Source: an uncultured Clostridia bacterium | GTDB taxonomy: Bacteria; Bacillota; Clostridia; Oscillospirales; Acutalibacteraceae | Assembly: GCA_946405475.1 (NCBI GenBank) | Contig: CAMJHI010000132.1 | Span: 1-6,541, forward strand | Reading direction: 5' to 3' | DNA: 6,541 bases | Part shown: one piece after another, positions 1 to 5,845 of the stretch | Layout: every line of letters begins with the position of its first letter | Position numbering within the stretch: the stretch's first letter is position 1 | Program-made: the position numbers and the translations under genes | The notes under the pieces: model-generated | What the model was told of the DNA's origin: nothing | Databases searched by the model: none | Seen by the model: only the letters and a program-made list of their open reading frames with translations

Positions 1-1676
1 ATGCGCTTCCAGGACAGCTCGGAAATGTGGATCATGCCGTCCACGCCGCCGATGTCGACGAACGCGCCGTAGCTGGTGAGGGATTTAACGGTGCCGGTGT
101 AGGTCTGACCCTCGGCCGCGTTTTCCCAGAACGCCTTGGTCTGCTCTCTGCGCGCCTCGCGAAGGACAAGGCGGATGGAGCCGACAGCGCGTCTGCGCTG
201 CTTGTTGATGTCGATGATCTTGAACTTGACCTGCTGCTTGAGCAGGGTGTCAAGCGGTTCGTCTTTGGAAAGGCCGGTGTGAGAACCGGGGATGAAGACG
301 CGGGAGCCCTTGTAGGACACCAGAACGCCGCCGTTCGGGATGACCTCGCAGACAACGCCCTCGAGCACTTCGCCGCTCTCTTTGGCTTCGCAGATATCGT
401 CCCACGACTTGATCGCGTCGAAGCGGCGCTTGGAAAGCATCATGGTGCCTTCGGCATCGTTGGTCTTCATGATGATCAGATCGATCTCATCGCCGATCTT
501 GAGATCCTTGGTCGGATCAGCAGTCGGATCGTTGCTGTATTCGGACTGAGGAACATAGCCGGTTTGCTTGCGGCCGATATCCACTTGAATCTCACTGGGT
601 GAAAGGCTGACAACGATACCACGAACCTTTTGGTCGGTGCTCATGCTTTTCAAGGATTCTTCAAGTGCTTCCTGGAAGGTCATTTCCTCGAATGACTTCT
701 TGGGAGCCTCCTCAACAGCAGCTTTCGCATCCGCAGATGCTTCCTGACCAACTGCCTCCTGAGCGGCCTGAGCCTGCTCAATTTCAGCCTGAAGAGCGTC
801 AATCTCAGACTGTGCTTGGGTTTCGTTTACATTTTCAGACATGGTTTGCAGTACCTCCTTTATTATACCGGCAGGGGTGGATGCCCCTGCAGTAACGCCG
901 ATGACATGGCAACCGCTCCAATCGATCTGCCTGAGCTCTTCGGCCGTTTCGACCAGGTAGGTCGGGCAGTTGCCCTGACACACCTTTTGCAGCTTGGCGG
1001 TGTTGGAACTCGTGCGCCCGCCGACGATCACCATCGCGTCGCACTGTCGGGAAAGAGCCTGCGCTTCGCGCTGCCTTTCCTGAGTTGCACTGCATATTGT
1101 ATCAAAAATAATTGCGTTTGTATAGTCTTTTTGAATTTTTTCTGAACAAATTTTCCATTCTTCCGTGTTGAAAGTGGTCTGAGCGACCACGAATATTTCT
1201 TTTTTTGCGAAATCCGGACGGTTTTTCGTCAATTCATCCAGTTGAGCGGCGCTGTTGAACGCCAGACATTCCTCCCGGCAGTGCCCGATGATGCCCTGCA
1301 CCTCGGGGTGCTCGGCGTTGCCGGCGATGAGCACGACCGAGCCCGGGGTCGGCTTTTCGGACACGATGCGGTGGATCTTTTTGACGAACGGGCAGGTCGC
1401 GTCGCAGCAGGTCAGCCCCAACGTGCGGATCTGCTGCTCCACCGCCTCCGCAACGCCGTGGGTGCGGATGACCAGCGTTTCATCCGCCCGCGCCTGAGAA
1501 GGCTCGTCGATGATGCGCCCGCCGCGCTTTTCAAGGTCGGCGATCACCTGCGGGTTATGGATGAGCGGCCCGAGCGTGCAGACCTTTTTGTGTTCGTCGA
1601 GCATGGAATAGACCAGATTGACCGCGCGGTTCACCCCAAAGCAGAACCCGGCGGTTTTGGCAAGAATTATTCGCAA
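1..1676 (-). CDS. ispH: IspH (HMBPP reductase)–30S ribosomal protein S1 fusion, 3' end outside window
   Basis: The frame stays open from a TTG at 1676 to the left edge (558 residues seen). Residues 1–278 are a full-length IspH, the iron-sulfur enzyme that reduces HMBPP to IPP and DMAPP in the last step of the MEP isoprenoid pathway. Visible landmarks are the three cluster cysteines C12 (GFCFGV), C95 (DATCPFV) and C195 (DTICSAT), plus H40, H73, the HPEV motif (H123, E125), T167 and the SSN substrate loop at 223–225. Residues 279 to about 347 form an Ala/Glu/Gln-rich linker. S1 (OB-fold, RNA-binding) domains follow at about 348–418, 435–505 and from 521; the third carries GAFVDIGGVDGMIHISELSW and is cut by the window. 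The TTG start is chosen because it begins the IspH motif directly and has GGGAGG 7 bases upstream; it overlaps plsC by 10 bases. IspH–S1 fusions are known in Clostridia, where the S1 part is thought to work in mRNA binding and translation. An internal ATG at residue 279 may also give free S1. Confidence 0.96.
   Translation of the reverse strand, partial: MRIILAKTAGFCFGVNRAVNLVYSMLDEHKKVCTLGPLIHNPQVIADLEKRGGRIIDEPSQARADETLVIRTHGVAEAVEQQIRTLGLTCCDATCPFVKKIHRIVSEKPTPGSVVLIAGNAEHPEVQGIIGHCREECLAFNSAAQLDELTKNRPDFAKKEIFVVAQTTFNTEEWKICSEKIQKDYTNAIIFDTICSATQERQREAQALSRQCDAMVIVGGRTSSNTAKLQKVCQGNCPTYLVETAEELRQIDWSGCHVIGVTAGASTPAGIIKEVLQTMSENVNETQAQSEIDALQAEIEQAQAAQEAVGQEASADAKAAVEEAPKKSFEEMTFQEALEESLKSMSTDQKVRGIVVSLSPSEIQVDIGRKQTGYVPQSEYSNDPTADPTKDLKIGDEIDLIIMKTNDAEGTMMLSKRRFDAIKSWDDICEAKESGEVLEGVVCEVIPNGGVLVSYKGSRVFIPGSHTGLSKDEPLDTLLKQQVKFKIIDINKQRRRAVGSIRLVLREARREQTKAFWENAAEGQTYTGTVKSLTSYGAFVDIGGVDGMIHISELSWKR
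840..860 (-). promoter_or_regulatory. Possible internal ribosome binding site and ATG for free S1
   Basis: Inside the fused gene, AAGGAGG (minus strand, 854–860) is followed 11 bases later by an in-frame ATG at 842–840. This is exactly the junction between the end of IspH (residue 278) and the S1 linker (MSENVNETQ). Such a site could let ribosomes start there and make S1 without IspH. Caution: the AAGGAGGTA also encodes Lys-Glu-Val of the conserved IspH C-terminal helix, so the match may be partly forced by the protein, and the spacing is a little long. Confidence 0.45.
1096..1104 (-). promoter_or_regulatory. Possible internal extended -10 promoter within ispH
   Basis: The minus strand reads TGATACAAT, an extended -10 element (TGn plus TACAAT), within a strongly AT-rich patch of ispH. 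No convincing -35 box lies 16 to 18 bases upstream. A transcript from here would begin near 1089 and reach the internal S1 start about 245 bases later. The same bases encode the conserved Asp-Thr-Ile of the DTIC motif, so this may be chance. Confidence 0.25.
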
Positions 1677-2302
1677 TGTCCTTCCTCCCACAGCGCGACG
1701 ACGTGCTGCATGATCCGCTCCGCCGCCTCGCGCAGCTCGCGGGCGCTGGCTTCCTCGGGAATGTCGAGCTCTTCAAACGGGATGAGCTTGCCGAAACGGA
1801 TCGTGATCCTGCGGCGCAAGCCCTTGGCCTGTTCGCAGTAAATGCTAGCCGGCAGCACGTTGGCTTTGGTTTCGCGCGCGATGAGCGCGACGCCGCCCTT
1901 GGCCGCGTGCGGCTTGAGGTCTTTGGAGCGCGTGCCCTCGGGGAAAATACCGATGACGCGGCCGTCCCGGATGAGCTTGACGGCGTATTCGATCGCCGCC
2001 TTGTCGCCCTGCCCGCGCGCGACGGGGAAGGTGTTGGTGTTGGTCAGGAACCAGGCGGCAAACTTGTTCTGAAACGCCTCTTTTTTGCCCATAAAATGCA
2101 CGCTGCGGCGCGCTTTGACCATGAGCAGAACGGGGTCGACAAAATGGATGTGGTTGCTCACGAGGATGAACGGCTCGTCCTTCGGGATGTTCTCTTCGCC
2201 CACCACTTTGACGGAGTAAAGAATGTGCGACAAGCCGGAGCCGACGTGAGACATGACGTTGTAAAGCTTACGGTCTTCTGTGTTGTTATAATCAAAATTC
2301 AT
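1667..2302 (-). CDS. plsC: 1-acyl-sn-glycerol-3-phosphate acyltransferase (PlsC family)
   Basis: This 211-residue protein belongs to the PlsC/LPLAT family, which transfers an acyl chain to the sn-2 position of lysophosphatidic acid to make phosphatidic acid at the inner face of the cytoplasmic membrane. The catalytic HX4D motif is NHIHFVD (H51, D56), block 2 is FPVARG (92–97) and block 3 is FPEGTRS (120–126); block 4 is probably VLPASIY (149–155). Length is normal for the short bacterial form, with only weak hydrophobic N-terminal segments (about 16–34 and 46–62). The ATG overlaps the cmk stop as ATGA, with GAGG 10 bases upstream, so coupled translation is likely. Its 3' end overlaps ispH by 10 bases. 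Activity as the main PlsC is inferred; related paralogues use other acceptors. Confidence 0.93.
   Translation of the reverse strand: MNFDYNNTEDRKLYNVMSHVGSGLSHILYSVKVVGEENIPKDEPFILVSNHIHFVDPVLLMVKARRSVHFMGKKEAFQNKFAAWFLTNTNTFPVARGQGDKAAIEYAVKLIRDGRVIGIFPEGTRSKDLKPHAAKGGVALIARETKANVLPASIYCEQAKGLRRRITIRFGKLIPFEELDIPEEASARELREAAERIMQHVVALWEEGHCE
1684..1689 (-). promoter_or_regulatory. Ribosome binding site that fixes the TTG start of ispH
   Basis: GGGAGG on the minus strand lies 7 bases before the TTG at 1676, inside the last codons of plsC. No ATG or GTG fits the IspH N-terminus (MRIILAKTAGFCFGV), so this site supports the rare TTG start and coupling to plsC translation. Confidence 0.8.
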
Positions 2303-2964
2303 GATACTTTTTCCTCTACGATTCGTTTGATGGCGTCGATCGACTGCTCCAGATCCAGCTCGGACGTGTCGACGAGCACGGCGTCCTCCGCCTGCTTGAG
2401 CGGCGCGATGGCGCGGTTCATATCCTGCTCGTCGCGCTGGATCATTTCGGCTAGCACGTCGGCATATTCCGCCTGCATCCCTTTCCCGAGCAGCTCGTCA
2501 TAGCGGCGCTTCGCGCGCACCTCGACCGCGGCCGTCAAAAAGATTTTGATCTGCGCGTCGGGCAGAATGACCGTGCCGATGTCGCGCCCGTCCATGATGC
2601 AGTTGTTCTGCGCGGCAATGCTGCGCTGCAGATCGAGCAAAAAGTCGCGCACCGCCGGAATGGCCGACACGTTCGACGCCGCCATGGAGGCTTCGGGCGT
2701 GCGGATGGCCAACGACACGTCTTCTTCGCCGAGGAAAACCCGCTGTTCACCGTCGACAAAGCGCATGCTGACGTCGGCCGAGGGCAGCGTTTCCGCGACC
2801 TGTTCGGCGTTTTTGGTGTCGGCGCCGCGGCGCATGGCGTTCACGCCGATGGCGCGGTAAAGCGCGCCCGTATCGACGTAAAGATAACCCAAATCGGCCG
2901 CAAGCATGCGGGCGATGGTGCTTTTACCGGCTCCCGCCGGTCCGTCAATGGCAATGTTGATCAT
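2299..2964 (-). CDS. cmk: (d)CMP kinase (cytidylate kinase)
   Basis: This 221-residue cytosolic enzyme phosphorylates CMP and dCMP to the diphosphates using ATP, recycling CMP released by phospholipid synthesis and RNA turnover. Seen in order: the P-loop GPAGAGKST (8–16), the nucleotide-binding YVDTGALYRA (29–38), the IRTPEASMAASNVS region (87–100), MDGRDIGTVILPDA (124–137) and the lid-type RDEQDMNRAIAPL (177–189). Length matches the bacterial Cmk family. The ATG at 2964 is chosen because it gives the family N-terminus MINIAIDGPAG and has GAGG 8 bases upstream. An in-frame GTG at 2982 would add six residues but would place that site inside the gene. It begins 18 bases after the flavoprotein stop and overlaps plsC by 4 bases. 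The pairing of cmk with an S1 gene downstream is also seen in E. coli (cmk–rpsA). Confidence 0.96.
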   Translation of the reverse strand: MINIAIDGPAGAGKSTIARMLAADLGYLYVDTGALYRAIGVNAMRRGADTKNAEQVAETLPSADVSMRFVDGEQRVFLGEEDVSLAIRTPEASMAASNVSAIPAVRDFLLDLQRSIAAQNNCIMDGRDIGTVILPDAQIKIFLTAAVEVRAKRRYDELLGKGMQAEYADVLAEMIQRDEQDMNRAIAPLKQAEDAVLVDTSELDLEQSIDAIKRIVEEKVS

Positions 2965-2969
2965 AAAAA

Positions 2970-2976
2970 CTTCCTC
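2970..2976 (-). promoter_or_regulatory. Ribosome binding site deciding the cmk start
   Basis: The minus strand reads GAGGAAG; its GAGG core ends 8 bases before the ATG at 2964. It selects this ATG over the GTG at 2982. Confidence 0.75.
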
Positions 2977-2982
2977 ATTCAC

Positions 2983-4215
2983 TCACATATTTTGTCCGGC
3001 GGCATGGCCGGTGGCAAACGCGATTTGCAGATTGAACCCGCCCGTATAGGCGTCCACGTCCAGCACCTCACCCGCAAAAAACAGGTTTTCGATCAGCTTC
3101 GACCGCATGGTTTTCGGGTCGACCTCGCTGACCTTCACGCCGCCGGAGGTGACGATGGCCTCTTCGATGGGGCGAAAGCCCGTGACGGTGACGGTGAAAT
3201 CCTTGAGCAGCTCCACCAGCCCGGCGCGCTGTTCGCGGGTGATCTGGTTGGTTTTTTCGCTCGGCTTGATGCCCGAACGCCGCGCGACCACGGGGATGAG
3301 CTTGCGCGGCAGGAGCAGCCCCAGCGAATTGATATAATCTTTTTTGGCGTTCTCGGTAAAGTCGCGCACGATGCGCTTATCGAGCTGTTCATAAGTCAGC
3401 GCGGGCTTCAGGTCGATGTGCAGCACGTAGCGCTCCGGGCTCATCTCGCGCATGTGGGAGCTGGCGCTGAGCACCAGCGGCCCGGACACGCCGAAATGCG
3501 TGAAGAGCATTTCGCCCATTTCTTCAAACACGGTGCGGTGCGTCTGCGTATCCTCCGCCCGCAATGTGACGTTGCGCAGCGAAAGCCCCTGCAGTTCGCT
3601 GCAAAAGCCCTCGTGCGCTTCCAGCGGCACCAGGGACGGCTTGGGGTCAATCACGGTGTGCCCCGCCTGCTTAGCCAGCGCGTAGCCGTCGCCCGTAGAG
3701 CCGGTGAGCGGGTAGGATTTGCCGCCGGTAGCGATCAGATAGTTCTCGGCCTCGAGCACGTCGCCCGCTTCGGTTCTGACGCCGGTCACGCGCACGCCGT
3801 CACACAGCAGCGCGACCGCCCGACCCTTGCGAAATTTCACCCCGCCGCGGCGGCAGGCGTTTTGCAGCGCGTCGACGATATCCAGCGCTTTATCGCTCAC
3901 CGGGAACACGCGGTTGCCGCGTTCGATCTTGAGCGGCACGCCGTTTTCCTCAAAAAAGTCCATCGTATCCTGCGGCATAAAGCCGGAAAAGGCGCTGTAT
4001 AAAAACCGCCCGTTGACGGGCACGGCGGCGATCAGGTCGTTGAGCAGGCTGCAGGCGTTGGTCACGTTGCAGCGCCCCTTGCCAGTGATGCCGATTTTTC
4101 GCCCGGGGCGATCGTTCCGCTCAAGCAGTTCGACCGACCGACCGGCCTGCGCGGCGGTCACGGCCGCCATCATGCCGGCGGCGCCGGCGCCGAGAATGAG
4201 CACGTCAGGTTTCAT
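2983..4215 (-). CDS. HI0933/BaiN-family FAD-dependent oxidoreductase
   Basis: This 410-residue flavoprotein belongs to the HI0933-like family, annotated variously as BaiN, aminoacetone oxidase family FAD-binding enzyme or NAD(P)/FAD-dependent oxidoreductase. An N-terminal Rossmann dinucleotide motif GAGAAG (9–14) ends in E32, which should bind the FAD ribose. The family signature GRKIGITGKGRCNVTN spans 38–53. ATGGKSYPLTGSTGDG follows at 162–177, GEMLFTHFGVSGP at 234–246, and the C-terminal FAD-binding GEVLDVDAYTGGFNLQ at 382–397. Length is normal and no membrane segment is visible. The ATG at 4215 is chosen because it starts right at the Rossmann strand with AGGAGG 12 bases upstream; an ATG at 4260 adds 15 residues and lacks a ribosome binding site. 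It overlaps the rpiR-type gene by 11 bases. The natural substrate is unknown, so no specific reaction is assigned. Confidence 0.93.
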   Translation of the reverse strand: MKPDVLILGAGAAGMMAAVTAAQAGRSVELLERNDRPGRKIGITGKGRCNVTNACSLLNDLIAAVPVNGRFLYSAFSGFMPQDTMDFFEENGVPLKIERGNRVFPVSDKALDIVDALQNACRRGGVKFRKGRAVALLCDGVRVTGVRTEAGDVLEAENYLIATGGKSYPLTGSTGDGYALAKQAGHTVIDPKPSLVPLEAHEGFCSELQGLSLRNVTLRAEDTQTHRTVFEEMGEMLFTHFGVSGPLVLSASSHMREMSPERYVLHIDLKPALTYEQLDKRIVRDFTENAKKDYINSLGLLLPRKLIPVVARRSGIKPSEKTNQITREQRAGLVELLKDFTVTVTGFRPIEEAIVTSGGVKVSEVDPKTMRSKLIENLFFAGEVLDVDAYTGGFNLQIAFATGHAAGQNM

Positions 4216-5086
4216 CTTCGCCGGCAGCCTCCTGCTTATCGTAAATGTTGTATTCGTCATATATTTTTTCCAGCTCGTTGAGGTTGTCGTAAACCTCGCT
4301 GCGGCGGTCGAAGGTGGCCGCCACGATCAGCGCGTTGATCAGGCTCAGCGGCGCCACGAGCGAATCGACAAACGAGGCCATGGTGCTGCGGGCAATGAGC
4401 AGACAGTCGGCAAACTGGGCGATGGGCGAAAGCTCGCTGTCGGTGATGGAAATGACCGTCGCCCCTTTGTCGTGGATGAAATGCAGAGCGTTGATGGTCT
4501 GGTTGGAATAGCGCGGAAAGCTGATGGCGATGCAGATGTCGCGCTCGTCGATGCGGAAGATCTGTTCAAACACCTCGCTGGCGCGCGCGCTGTCCACCAG
4601 CACCACGTTATCATAGACCGGCCGAAAATAAAAGGCCAAAAAGTTGGCAAGCGTCGCCGCGGAGCGAACGCCCAGAATGTAAATGTTGCGCGCCTTGTTG
4701 ATGGCGGCGACCGCCCGGTTGAAGTTTTCTTTGGAGGTCTGGTCAAGGGTGGCCTTGATCATGGCGGAATCCGCATTGAGCACGGTTTCGAGGATCTCAT
4801 CCTGCGCGATGCGCACGCTGGCGCTCTGCATGCGCTGCACGCTGGTGAGCTTGCTGCGGATCAATTCCTGCAAGTCGCTCTGCAGCGCCGGATAGCCCGA
4901 AAAGCCAAGCTCCGCGGCAAAGCGCACCACGGTGGATTCGCTCACGCCCACGGTCGCGCCCAGCCGCGCCGCCGTCATGAACGCCGCCTTGTCATAGTTG
5001 ACCATGATATAGTCGGCGATTTTTTTGTGCCCCTTCGACAGCTTGGTGTAAAGGGCGTCGATTTTGTTGAGGATGGATTTGGTCAT
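4205..5086 (-). CDS. MurR/RpiR-family transcriptional regulator (HTH plus SIS domain)
   Basis: This 293-residue protein has the usual RpiR layout. An N-terminal helix-turn-helix domain covers about 1–77, with the recognition region near 36–64 (RLGATVGVSESTVVRFA at 41–57, then GFSGYP). A linker follows, then a sugar-isomerase (SIS) phosphosugar-binding domain at about 125–255, with YILGVRSAATLA (136–147), SFPRYSNQT (189–197) and ITDSELSPIA (214–223). A charged tail (LEKIYDEYNIYDKQ) ends the protein. RpiR regulators normally bind phosphorylated sugars or amino sugars and repress or activate nearby genes; the ligand here cannot be told. No sugar gene lies in the window: the genes behind it are a flavoprotein, cmk, plsC and ispH–S1, so it may regulate this operon or simply be carried in it. 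The ATG at 5086 has AGGAG about 6 bases upstream, and a strong promoter and a palindrome precede it. Confidence 0.95.
   Translation of the reverse strand: MTKSILNKIDALYTKLSKGHKKIADYIMVNYDKAAFMTAARLGATVGVSESTVVRFAAELGFSGYPALQSDLQELIRSKLTSVQRMQSASVRIAQDEILETVLNADSAMIKATLDQTSKENFNRAVAAINKARNIYILGVRSAATLANFLAFYFRPVYDNVVLVDSARASEVFEQIFRIDERDICIAISFPRYSNQTINALHFIHDKGATVISITDSELSPIAQFADCLLIARSTMASFVDSLVAPLSLINALIVAATFDRRSEVYDNLNELEKIYDEYNIYDKQEAAGEDET
4228..4233 (-). promoter_or_regulatory. Ribosome binding site deciding the flavoprotein start
   Basis: AGGAGG on the minus strand lies 12 bases before the ATG at 4215, inside the last codons of the RpiR-type gene. The spacing is long but no better site serves the alternative ATG at 4260. 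Confidence 0.6.
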
Positions 5087-5106
5087 ATCGTTCTCCTGCG
5101 GAAGGA

Positions 5107-5123
5107 CTTTGTTTTCGACAAAG
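5107..5123 (-). promoter_or_regulatory. Candidate operator: CTTTGT–5–ACAAAG inverted repeat
   Basis: A perfect 6-base inverted repeat with a 5-base spacer (CTTTGT TTTCG ACAAAG on the plus strand) lies between the predicted transcript start (near 5131) and the ribosome binding site of the RpiR-type gene. That is a good place for a repressor to block transcription, so self-regulation is plausible. It is too short to be a terminator and has no following T run. Binding is inferred from position only. Confidence 0.35.
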
Positions 5124-5137
5124 CATTCTAATATATA

Positions 5138-5166
5138 AATATAACCTCATTTTCGACGGATGTCAA
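5138..5166 (-). promoter_or_regulatory. Sigma-A-type promoter of the rpiR–flavoprotein–cmk–plsC–ispH/S1 operon
   Basis: On the minus strand a perfect -35 box TTGACA (5166–5161) is followed after exactly 17 bases by TATATT (5143–5138), within an AT-rich stretch. The start of transcription would fall near 5131, giving a leader of about 45 bases before the ATG at 5086. It is the only strong promoter seen for the five-gene operon. Confidence 0.8.
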
Positions 5167-5197
5167 GCGCGGGCCGCCGGGCGAACCGTCCGCGATC

Positions 5198-5228
5198 AAA
5201 AAAAGAACCCGATGATCGGGTTCTTTTT
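5198..5228 (-). terminator. Intrinsic terminator after the I42 inhibitor gene
   Basis: AAAAAGAACCCGAT and ATCGGGTTCTTTTT form 14-base perfectly complementary arms around a central G at 5214 (in RNA a 3- to 5-base loop). Read on the minus strand it ends in seven T residues (5204–5198), 16 bases after the stop codon at 5244. A 5-base T run on the other strand means it could also stop plus-strand transcripts. It insulates the downstream operon promoter from I42 transcription. Confidence 0.92.
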
Positions 5229-5243
5229 CGGGTGCAAAAAGGA

Positions 5244-5687
5244 TCACGCCGCCTGCGCCGCCGTGTCGGAAACGAGCGAAGCGGTGAGCGTTTTGTCGGC
5301 CGCAACGGTGAGCTGAAGCACGACCGTGCGCACGGGCTCGCCCTCCCACGAACGCAGGTAGCGGAACGTGACCGTCGCCGTGCCGGCCGCCAGCCCCTTG
5401 AAAGAGACCTCGCGCGTGCCGGGCGCACCGGCCATTCCGCCGCTGTTTCCGTCAATAAAGCGGTCGCCCGCGACCGTGACAACGAGCGGATCGGAAACGT
5501 CATATTCCCAGCCGTAGCCCGTCGACGGGTTCGATTCCAGCGAAACGATCGCCGTGGTGTTTTTGGCGTCGTAACGGATCATTTCGGCCGGCTGGGTCGG
5601 AACGATCACGGGACCGATGCGGATGCCGAGCAGAGACCAAAGAAACAGGACGAAGCTCACGATCCTGCTGAACCATTTGAATAACAT
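5244..5687 (-). CDS. Chagasin-like (MEROPS I42) protease inhibitor with N-terminal membrane segment
   Basis: This 147-residue protein matches the chagasin/ICP family, immunoglobulin-like inhibitors of papain-type cysteine proteases that insert three loops into the enzyme's active site. All three loops are recognisable: NPSTGYGW (53–60, family NPTTGY), a glycine-rich loop SGGMAGAPG (82–90, family GxGG), and RSWE (112–115, family RPWE) after the β-strand ATVTFRY. A hydrophobic stretch at about 9–29 after K4 and R8 is a signal anchor or uncleaved signal peptide; there is no lipobox cysteine, so the domain should face outside the cell. GGGAG lies 7 bases before the ATG. It has its own promoter and terminator and so is monocistronic. 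The family call rests on loop motifs; the target protease is unknown and Pro-to-Ser in the third loop may alter binding. Confidence 0.85.
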   Translation of the reverse strand: MLFKWFSRIVSFVLFLWSLLGIRIGPVIVPTQPAEMIRYDAKNTTAIVSLESNPSTGYGWEYDVSDPLVVTVAGDRFIDGNSGGMAGAPGTREVSFKGLAAGTATVTFRYLRSWEGEPVRTVVLQLTVAADKTLTASLVSDTAAQAA

Positions 5688-5722
5688 AACCTTACTCCCC
5701 TTTCCATTTTGCTTACGGGAAT

Positions 5723-5751
5723 ATTATACTACGCCGACGCAAGGATTGCAA
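5723..5751 (-). promoter_or_regulatory. Promoter of the I42 inhibitor gene
   Basis: On the minus strand TTGCAA (5751–5746; 4 of 6 bases match TTGACA) is followed after 17 bases by a perfect TATAAT (5728–5723). Transcription should start near 5716, leaving a leader of about 28 bases before the ATG at 5687. Confidence 0.75.
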
Positions 5752-5789
5752 GCGCATTCCCCGCCGAACGGACAAACGCCGCTTTGCGG

Positions 5790-5818
5790 TTGAAATCGGA
5801 ACCCGGGTGTGGTAAAAT
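5790..5818 (+). promoter_or_regulatory. Promoter of the Type IIL restriction-modification gene
   Basis: TTGAAA (5790–5795) and TAAAAT (5813–5818) each match the sigma-A consensus at 5 of 6 bases and are 17 bases apart. A TGG at 5810–5812 makes an extended -10. Transcription should start near 5825, giving a leader of only about 20 bases before the ATG at 5846. It diverges from the I42 promoter, with 38 bases between the two -35 boxes. Confidence 0.75.
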
Positions 5819-5845
5819 ACTGCTATCAAAGGCCGGGGGTGCGAT

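Noticed and set aside
27..602. Open plus-strand frame of 191 codons antisense to the S1 domains
   Set aside because: The minus strand encodes clear S1 repeats here; the plus-strand product resembles no family.
1676..2503. Open plus-strand frame of 275 codons antisense to plsC and cmk
   Set aside because: It lies over two well-supported minus-strand genes and has a composition typical of a complementary-strand shadow.
2962..2982. GTG at 2982 as the start of cmk
   Set aside because: It would add six residues not seen in the family and place the good GAGG site inside the gene; the ATG at 2964 is better.
2992..4002. Open plus-strand frame of 336 codons antisense to the flavoprotein
   Set aside because: It is a shadow of the minus-strand gene, which has all HI0933-family signatures. 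The translation is His/Arg/Ala-rich and it has no promoter or ribosome binding site of note.
4213..4260. ATG at 4260 as the start of the flavoprotein
   Set aside because: It lacks a ribosome binding site and would add 15 residues before the Rossmann strand, with a deep overlap into the regulator gene; the ATG at 4215 follows AGGAGG.
3827..5131. Open plus-strand frame of 434 codons antisense to the flavoprotein and regulator genes
   Set aside because: The opposite strand carries two clear protein families over the same bases. The plus-strand translation is low-complexity, rich in His, Arg, Ala and Gly, with no recognisable motif, as expected for the shadow of GC-rich genes.
5160..5684. Open plus-strand frame of 174 codons over the I42 gene and terminator
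   Set aside because: It runs through the intrinsic terminator and is Arg-rich with no motif, while the minus strand shows the three chagasin loops, a promoter and a ribosome binding site.
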